Below, one piece after another: positions 5,452 to 8,644 of a stretch of DNA of 8,644 bases. The stretch is from Verrucomicrobiia bacterium. Its GTDB lineage: Bacteria; Verrucomicrobiota; Verrucomicrobiia; Limisphaerales; UBA1319. Location: positions 1 to 8,644 of the forward strand of contig JADGRT010000093.1 in NCBI GenBank assembly GCA_017880715.1, written 5' to 3'. Under the pieces are notes generated by a model. That model was not told the origin of the DNA. It saw only the letters and a list, made by a program, of their open reading frames with translations, and ran no database searches. The position numbers were made by a program, and so were the translations under genes. Every line of letters begins with the position of its first letter. The stretch's first letter is position 1.

Positions 5452-6774
5452 CTAAGGGCTAGATCTTTTATCCGCACGCTGACTGGCCCAATAAAGGAGC
5501 AAGCCCAGGGGCAGTAACAGGGTTGAGATGGCGGCGACGCGCGGCTTGTAGCAGACCGCGCTGTAGATCAGGAACGCACATACCGCACTGAACACCAGCG
5601 GGATCACCGGATACCCCAATACTCGGTAAGGACGCTCCACCCGCGGTTCTTTGCGGCGCAGCACGAGGATGGCCAACGTGCTGGCCAGGTAGAAGGAATA
5701 CACCGTGGCCGCCGTATAAAGAATGGCATTCAGGAATGAACCGAGCGTCAGGACAAGCAACACCGTGATCGCGCCCTGAACCAGGAGTGCGCGCGCGGGA
5801 GTTCCCCGACGCGCATCCCATTGGCCCAGAAATCCAAAACCCCGGTGCTCGGCGCCGACCGCGAATGAAATGCGCGCGCCGGTAAAGATCAAGCCATTCA
5901 CCGCCCCCAGCGCGGAAAGGCAGATCAGCAGGCTGATGAGTTTGCCGCCGACTTTGGGAAAAATCGTGGCAACGGTTTCAGCCGCCACCGCCCGGGATTG
6001 TGCCATGCCAGCGTAGCCAAGGGTATGGAGAAAGGCTCCATTCACCAGCAGATACAACCCCGTGACGGTCAGCGTGCCGATCGCCAGGGCGCGCGTAATA
6101 TTACGCCGTGGATTTTTGACCTCGGCTGCCACATAAGCCATTTCGTTCCAGCCGCCAAAGGTGAACAGAACCAGGATGAGTGCGAGACTCCAAGGCAGTG
6201 TTTCCACGGTGGTTGGCGCTGGCTGGGTGGGAGGACTTAGGAAGGACAATCCGACGATCGCCAGGAGACCAAGCGTTTTCAGGATGGTCAGCACGTTTTG
6301 GGTCCATTTCCCTTCGCTCACCCCCATCACGTTGACCAGGGTAAGGACGATGGCCGCCCCGACGGCATAGAGTTGCTGAGCGTAGGGAAAAGCCGTGCTG
6401 GCCAGGGGATCGAACAGGGTTTGAGCATAGGTGGCGAAGACGAAGGCCATGACCGCAATGTCGCCGGGCCGGACGATGGCCAGTTGTGCCCAGCCAAAGA
6501 GAAAACCAGCCCAGCGGCCATAGGCGCGGCTCAAATAGACATAATCGCCGCCTTGGCGTGGGTAAGCGCTGGCCAATTCCGCATAACCCATGGCCCCGCA
6601 AAACGAGAGCAAGCCCCCGCAGGTCCAGATCGCCAGCACTTCCCAGCCACCGCCAACACCCTTGGCGACATCCGGCGCGGTTTGGTAAATGCCCGCCCCG
6701 ATGATAATCCCCACGATCAAACACGTGGAGTCAAAGAGCGAGAGCTCTTGCTTAAGATTAGGGGTGGAGATCAC
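5452..6774 (-). CDS. APC-superfamily amino acid transporter (LAT/SteT-like)
   Basis: A 440-residue inner-membrane permease, probably with 12 transmembrane helices. It would exchange or import amino acids. Family marks are the unwound first helix GIIIGAGIYQTAP (22-34), the GGLLSFCGAMGYAELASAYP stretch (53-72) with DYVYLSRAYG after it, FTFGGWNEMAYVAAEVKNP (204-222) in the sixth helix and following loop, and hydrophobic helices spread through 98-118, 138-152, 160-180, 195-210, 228-250, 276-304, 328-350, 352-372, 388-408 and 411-430. Length is normal for the L-type group. The start is a GTG at 6774 that overlaps the TGA stop of the methyltransferase gene (GTGA), with only a weak GAAAAAG upstream, so its translation probably depends on the upstream gene. 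The substrate cannot be told. It ends 1 base before the second 27-base repeat. Confidence 0.92.
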   Translation of the reverse strand: MISTPNLKQELSLFDSTCLIVGIIIGAGIYQTAPDVAKGVGGGWEVLAIWTCGGLLSFCGAMGYAELASAYPRQGGDYVYLSRAYGRWAGFLFGWAQLAIVRPGDIAVMAFVFATYAQTLFDPLASTAFPYAQQLYAVGAAIVLTLVNVMGVSEGKWTQNVLTILKTLGLLAIVGLSFLSPPTQPAPTTVETLPWSLALILVLFTFGGWNEMAYVAAEVKNPRRNITRALAIGTLTVTGLYLLVNGAFLHTLGYAGMAQSRAVAAETVATIFPKVGGKLISLLICLSALGAVNGLIFTGARISFAVGAEHRGFGFLGQWDARRGTPARALLVQGAITVLLVLTLGSFLNAILYTAATVYSFYLASTLAILVLRRKEPRVERPYRVLGYPVIPLVFSAVCAFLIYSAVCYKPRVAAISTLLLPLGLLLYWASQRADKRSSP

Positions 6775-7526
6775 CGCTTTTTCATGGATACGCTTATGCC
6801 ATCATTGCCCGCGTTGATGAAAAGGGTTTCCAGATTGGCATGGGTCGTAATGGCCTTGATATAGGCGGGATCCGCCATGCTGGCGTTGATATTATGCGCC
6901 ACGATCAAGCCTCCCGGCCGTACCATGGGCAGTAATTTGTTGAGATAATCCAGGTAGCCTTCCTTGTCGGCATCGATAAAAACCAAATCGATGGGTTCTT
7001 TAAGCCGGCTGACTTCCTGATGGGCATCCCCCTCGATCAAGGTCACCAGCGACTCGACGCCGGCACGTTGGAAGTTCTGGCGCGAAGTGGCGGCGTTTCC
7101 CTTGTCGATTTCGAAGGTGGTGAGCCGGCCGCCGGTGGTGCGCAACCCCAGGCACATCCAGATCGAGGAATACCCCCGGAAGGTGCCAAGTTCGACCGCG
7201 TGTTTGGCGCCACTGCTCTCGACCAGCAACCGCAGCAAACGGGCGTCGTCCCGCGGTGCGCTCATGCCCAGGCCGCCCCGGCTCATCTCCTCCAGCGCGT
7301 CCAGGATTTTCTTTTCCGCCTCGTCTTTGGCCAGGGGCGCCGATTGGAAACCCGATCCCCCCGATCGTCCGCCGCGAGGCCCCCCGCCCCCGGGCCCTCT
7401 TTGGGCGACTTGCAAGGGAGATCGTTCGTTGCCCGTCGCGGACGGGCCAGTATCTTGGGCTCTTGCGGGTGTCATACAAAATCCCAACCCCAGCGATAAC
7501 AATGCAATGTGGTTCATGGTTTTCAT
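6771..7526 (-). CDS. Exported class I SAM-dependent O-methyltransferase-like protein
   Basis: A 251-residue protein with the Rossmann-type core of the COMT/CCoAOMT methyltransferase family, which methylates catechol or similar hydroxyl groups using SAM and a divalent metal. Motif I is VELGTFRGYSS (111-121), the acidic SAM-ribose ligand is in FEID (138-141), then EGDA (165-168), FIDADKEGY (183-191) and GGLIVAHNINA (205-215). In COMT the metal ligands are Asp, Asp and Asn; here Asp185 and Asn212 are kept but the second Asp is His211. Residues 1-23 (MKTMNHIALLSLGLGFCMTPARA) look like a cleavable Sec signal peptide with an ARA-Q site, followed by a Gly/Arg-rich linker at about 43-59. The catalytic domain would therefore lie outside the cytoplasm. 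AAGGA (plus-strand 7534-7538) lies 7 bases before the ATG at 7526. It is coupled to the transporter downstream by a GTGA overlap. Confidence 0.88.
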   Translation of the reverse strand: MKTMNHIALLSLGLGFCMTPARAQDTGPSATGNERSPLQVAQRGPGGGGPRGGRSGGSGFQSAPLAKDEAEKKILDALEEMSRGGLGMSAPRDDARLLRLLVESSGAKHAVELGTFRGYSSIWMCLGLRTTGGRLTTFEIDKGNAATSRQNFQRAGVESLVTLIEGDAHQEVSRLKEPIDLVFIDADKEGYLDYLNKLLPMVRPGGLIVAHNINASMADPAYIKAITTHANLETLFINAGNDGISVSMKKR

Positions 7527-7533
7527 GGTTGAT

Positions 7534-7538
7534 TCCTT
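7534..7538 (-). promoter_or_regulatory. Ribosome binding site of the methyltransferase
   Basis: Minus-strand AAGGA placed 7 bases from the ATG at 7526. It supports this start over the in-frame ATG at 7517 and so supports inclusion of the positively charged MKTMNH residues of the signal peptide. I could not identify a convincing -35/-10 pair upstream, although 7560-7620 is AT-rich and is the likely promoter region of the two-gene operon. Confidence 0.65.
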
Positions 7539-7651
7539 TATGGCTTCATGCGCTTTCTAAGTGGACGTTAGTATGGTTAAGCTATCATTTCCGCCTGCCG
7601 AGAAAAGTATTAACTTAAAAAAACCGGCATGAACGATTATGTGTATCTTCG

Positions 7652-7992
7652 TTAAAAGTCCTCAGCGAACTCCCCATCAAGCTTCCGGCCGGCGGAACCG
7701 CCCGGATTCTTATTGCCGCACCCGGCCGATTTTTCGCCGACAAGATCGAGCTTGAATTGAGCGAGCCGCCCGATGGCGTCACCATCAAAAACATTTCACC
7801 CGTTCCCGACGGCATCGAGATTGTCCTGCAGAGCGATGCCGCCAAAACCAAGCCCGGCCTTAGTGGGAATTTGATCGTCAATGTCATGGCGGGCAACGCT
7901 ATGCCAACTGGCAAGGGGAAGGCCCCGGTAATAAACGACCGCTAACCACCTTGCCCGCCGTGCCCTTCGAAATCGTGGCGCGCGTGCGCTAA
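7652..7992 (+). pseudogene. 3' fragment of a large secreted protein, frameshifted
   Basis: A plus-strand open stretch without a proper start reads LKVLSELPIKLPAGGTARIL, then KIELELSEPPDGVTIKNIS, VLQSDAAKTKPGLSGNLIVN and ends VINDR before a stop at about 7943-7945. In a neighbouring frame the sequence continues RPLTTLPAVPFEIVARVR to a TAA at 7990-7992, which is what the C-terminus should look like. One frameshift near 7930 therefore separates the last 20 residues. A short upstream piece, MNDYVYLR (7629-7652, other frame), may also belong. The beta-rich, Ig-like character and the closing LPAVPFEIVA recall the ends of large secreted peptidase-associated proteins in Verrucomicrobiota and Planctomycetota. 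Almost all of the original gene is missing. It lies divergent from the methyltransferase operon and before the REP cluster. Confidence 0.6.
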
Positions 7993-8105
7993 ACCGACGC
8001 GCCAACCACCGGCTTCAAGCGCCATAACCTCGTACTTTGTGGGTGTGAGACAAATTATTAACCAGTCGGATGGCCTGTTGTCCTCTGGAAACTCGGCCAA
8101 GTTTT

Positions 8106-8185
8106 GTCCCGAAGGGACATCGCGAAAATAGCCCGGCGTTTCAACGCCGGGTTGGGTGCCTCGACACCGCAAGTCCCGAAGGGAC
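8106..8185. repeat. REP cluster next to the transposase gene
   Basis: Two identical copies of GTCCCGAAGGGAC (8106-8118 and 8173-8185), each a 5-bp hairpin with a GAA loop, surround a stronger central hairpin CCCGGCGTT-TC-AACGCCGGG (8132-8151, 9-bp stem). The second copy ends 9 bases from the stop codon of the RAYT gene. This layout, a pair of small palindromes around a larger one directly beside a TnpA_REP gene, is that of REP/REPIN elements that such transposases are thought to move. It could also act as an mRNA end structure for the convergent transcripts. Confidence 0.85.
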
Positions 8186-8194
8186 GGCTGAAAT

Positions 8195-8641
8195 TTAATC
8201 CCACAAATATCGGTCGTCGTATTCAATGCGGTGTTTCTTGAGCAACGCTAAAAATTCCTCCTGAAACGTAATTCGCCGATGATGCTCCTCCTGTCCTCGG
8301 ATGTATTGAACGATACTGTCCAATTTCGACACGCTGACACTGAAGGCGCCGTATTTTTCCTGCCACCCAAAGAGGCGGTGTTGCGGAAAGGTTTCATGCA
8401 CCCATTTCGACGAGCCGCCCTTGATAAGTTGTAGCGCTTTGGCAACCGAAAGAGTTGATGGCAGCGACAGCAGGAGATGAACGTGATCTTCGACGCCACC
8501 CAATACGAGGGTTTTCATTTTGTTCTGCCGCGCGATGCCGCCCAGGAAGGGCCATAGTCTTTCACGAAGCTCCTGCGTGATCTGAGGGCGGCGCTCTTTG
8601 GTGCTGAAAACGCAGTGGAAATAGGAGCTGACGTATGACAT
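8195..8641 (-). CDS. REP-associated tyrosine transposase (TnpA_REP/RAYT, Y1_Tnp)
   Basis: A 148-residue HUH single-strand transposase related to IS200/IS605 TnpA. These proteins nick single-stranded DNA at hairpins through a tyrosine and are associated with spread of REP palindromes. The HUH metal motif is HVH at 53-55 within EDHVHLLLSLP. The catalytic tyrosine should be Tyr113 in VQYIRGQEEHH. The opening YFHCVFSTKERRP (7-19), the GGSSKWVHETFP stretch (75-86) and the ending KKHRIEYDDRYLWD (135-148) are all typical, so the protein is full length. The ATG at 8641 fits the family N-terminus, but only three bases of upstream sequence are in the window, so its ribosome binding site cannot be judged. 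It is not flanked by a TnpB gene here. The REP cluster directly 3' of it is its likely substrate. Confidence 0.93.
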   Translation of the reverse strand: MSYVSSYFHCVFSTKERRPQITQELRERLWPFLGGIARQNKMKTLVLGGVEDHVHLLLSLPSTLSVAKALQLIKGGSSKWVHETFPQHRLFGWQEKYGAFSVSVSKLDSIVQYIRGQEEHHRRITFQEEFLALLKKHRIEYDDRYLWD

Positions 8642-8644
8642 GCC

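Noticed and set aside
7020..7560. Plus-strand frames of about 157-159 codons opposite the methyltransferase
   Set aside because: High-GC antisense shadows; the minus strand has a full methyltransferase with signal peptide and ribosome binding site.
7615..7914. Minus-strand frame of 99 codons
   Set aside because: Antisense to the secreted-protein fragment, which shows protein-like sequence on the plus strand; the minus frame shows none.
8132..8151. Rho-independent terminator for the RAYT gene
   Set aside because: The stem is strong but is not followed by a T-run on either strand; a REP hairpin explains it better.
7942..8226. Minus-strand frame of 94 codons across the REP cluster
   Set aside because: Its translation is read through the palindromes (LRDLRCRGTQPGVETPGYF) and overlaps the RAYT 3' end; it is a typical false ORF produced by REP sequence.

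Overview
The window looks like a stretch of a GC-rich chromosome from Verrucomicrobiota, most likely the Limisphaerales/Pedosphaera side of the phylum. This is inferred from the style of the genes (a soil-type GH95 glycosidase, a TnpA_REP transposase next to its palindromes, C-terminal pieces of large secreted proteins) and from the repeat types. No rRNA or tRNA is present to settle it.

Layout, left to right. A complete DEAD-box RNA helicase (minus strand, 15-1250) is followed by a decayed plus-strand GH95 alpha-L-fucosidase-like gene (about 1391-2529, with a stop, an internal deletion plus frameshift, and a lost C-terminus). A palindromic REP-like element (2555-2651) sits about 25 bases past the point where GH95 similarity stops, and a GAGGAC-type inverted repeat (2800-2870) follows. 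Next come a complete DegT/DnrJ/EryC1-family PLP aminotransferase (minus, 2944-4053) and then the remains of other genes: a short C-terminal scrap of a secreted protein (about 4123-4272), a truncated MazF-like toxin (4230-4322) and its intact-looking antitoxin (4309-4509). A two-gene unit follows, a 74-residue unknown protein overlapping a nucleotidyltransferase-fold protein (4631-5370), bracketed by two nearly identical 27-base direct repeats (4600-4626, 5424-5450). Beyond it is a translationally coupled pair, an exported O-methyltransferase-like protein and an APC-superfamily amino-acid transporter (minus, 5452-7526). The right end holds a plus-strand 3' fragment of a large secreted protein with a frameshift (7652-7992), a REP cluster (8106-8185) and a complete TnpA_REP (RAYT) transposase (minus, 8195-8641).

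Seven protein genes look intact beyond the antitoxin: helicase, aminotransferase, small protein, nucleotidyltransferase, transporter, methyltransferase and RAYT. They do not form one pathway. Only two pairs are clearly co-expressed: small protein with nucleotidyltransferase, and methyltransferase with transporter. The rest reads as a high-turnover region in which broken genes, palindromic repeats and small mobile or selfish modules have accumulated between unrelated housekeeping or accessory genes. The most promising items for novelty are the repeat-bracketed small protein/nucleotidyltransferase unit, the signal-peptide-bearing methyltransferase coupled to an amino-acid transporter, and the RAYT/REP pair. 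Nothing here proves a new system.
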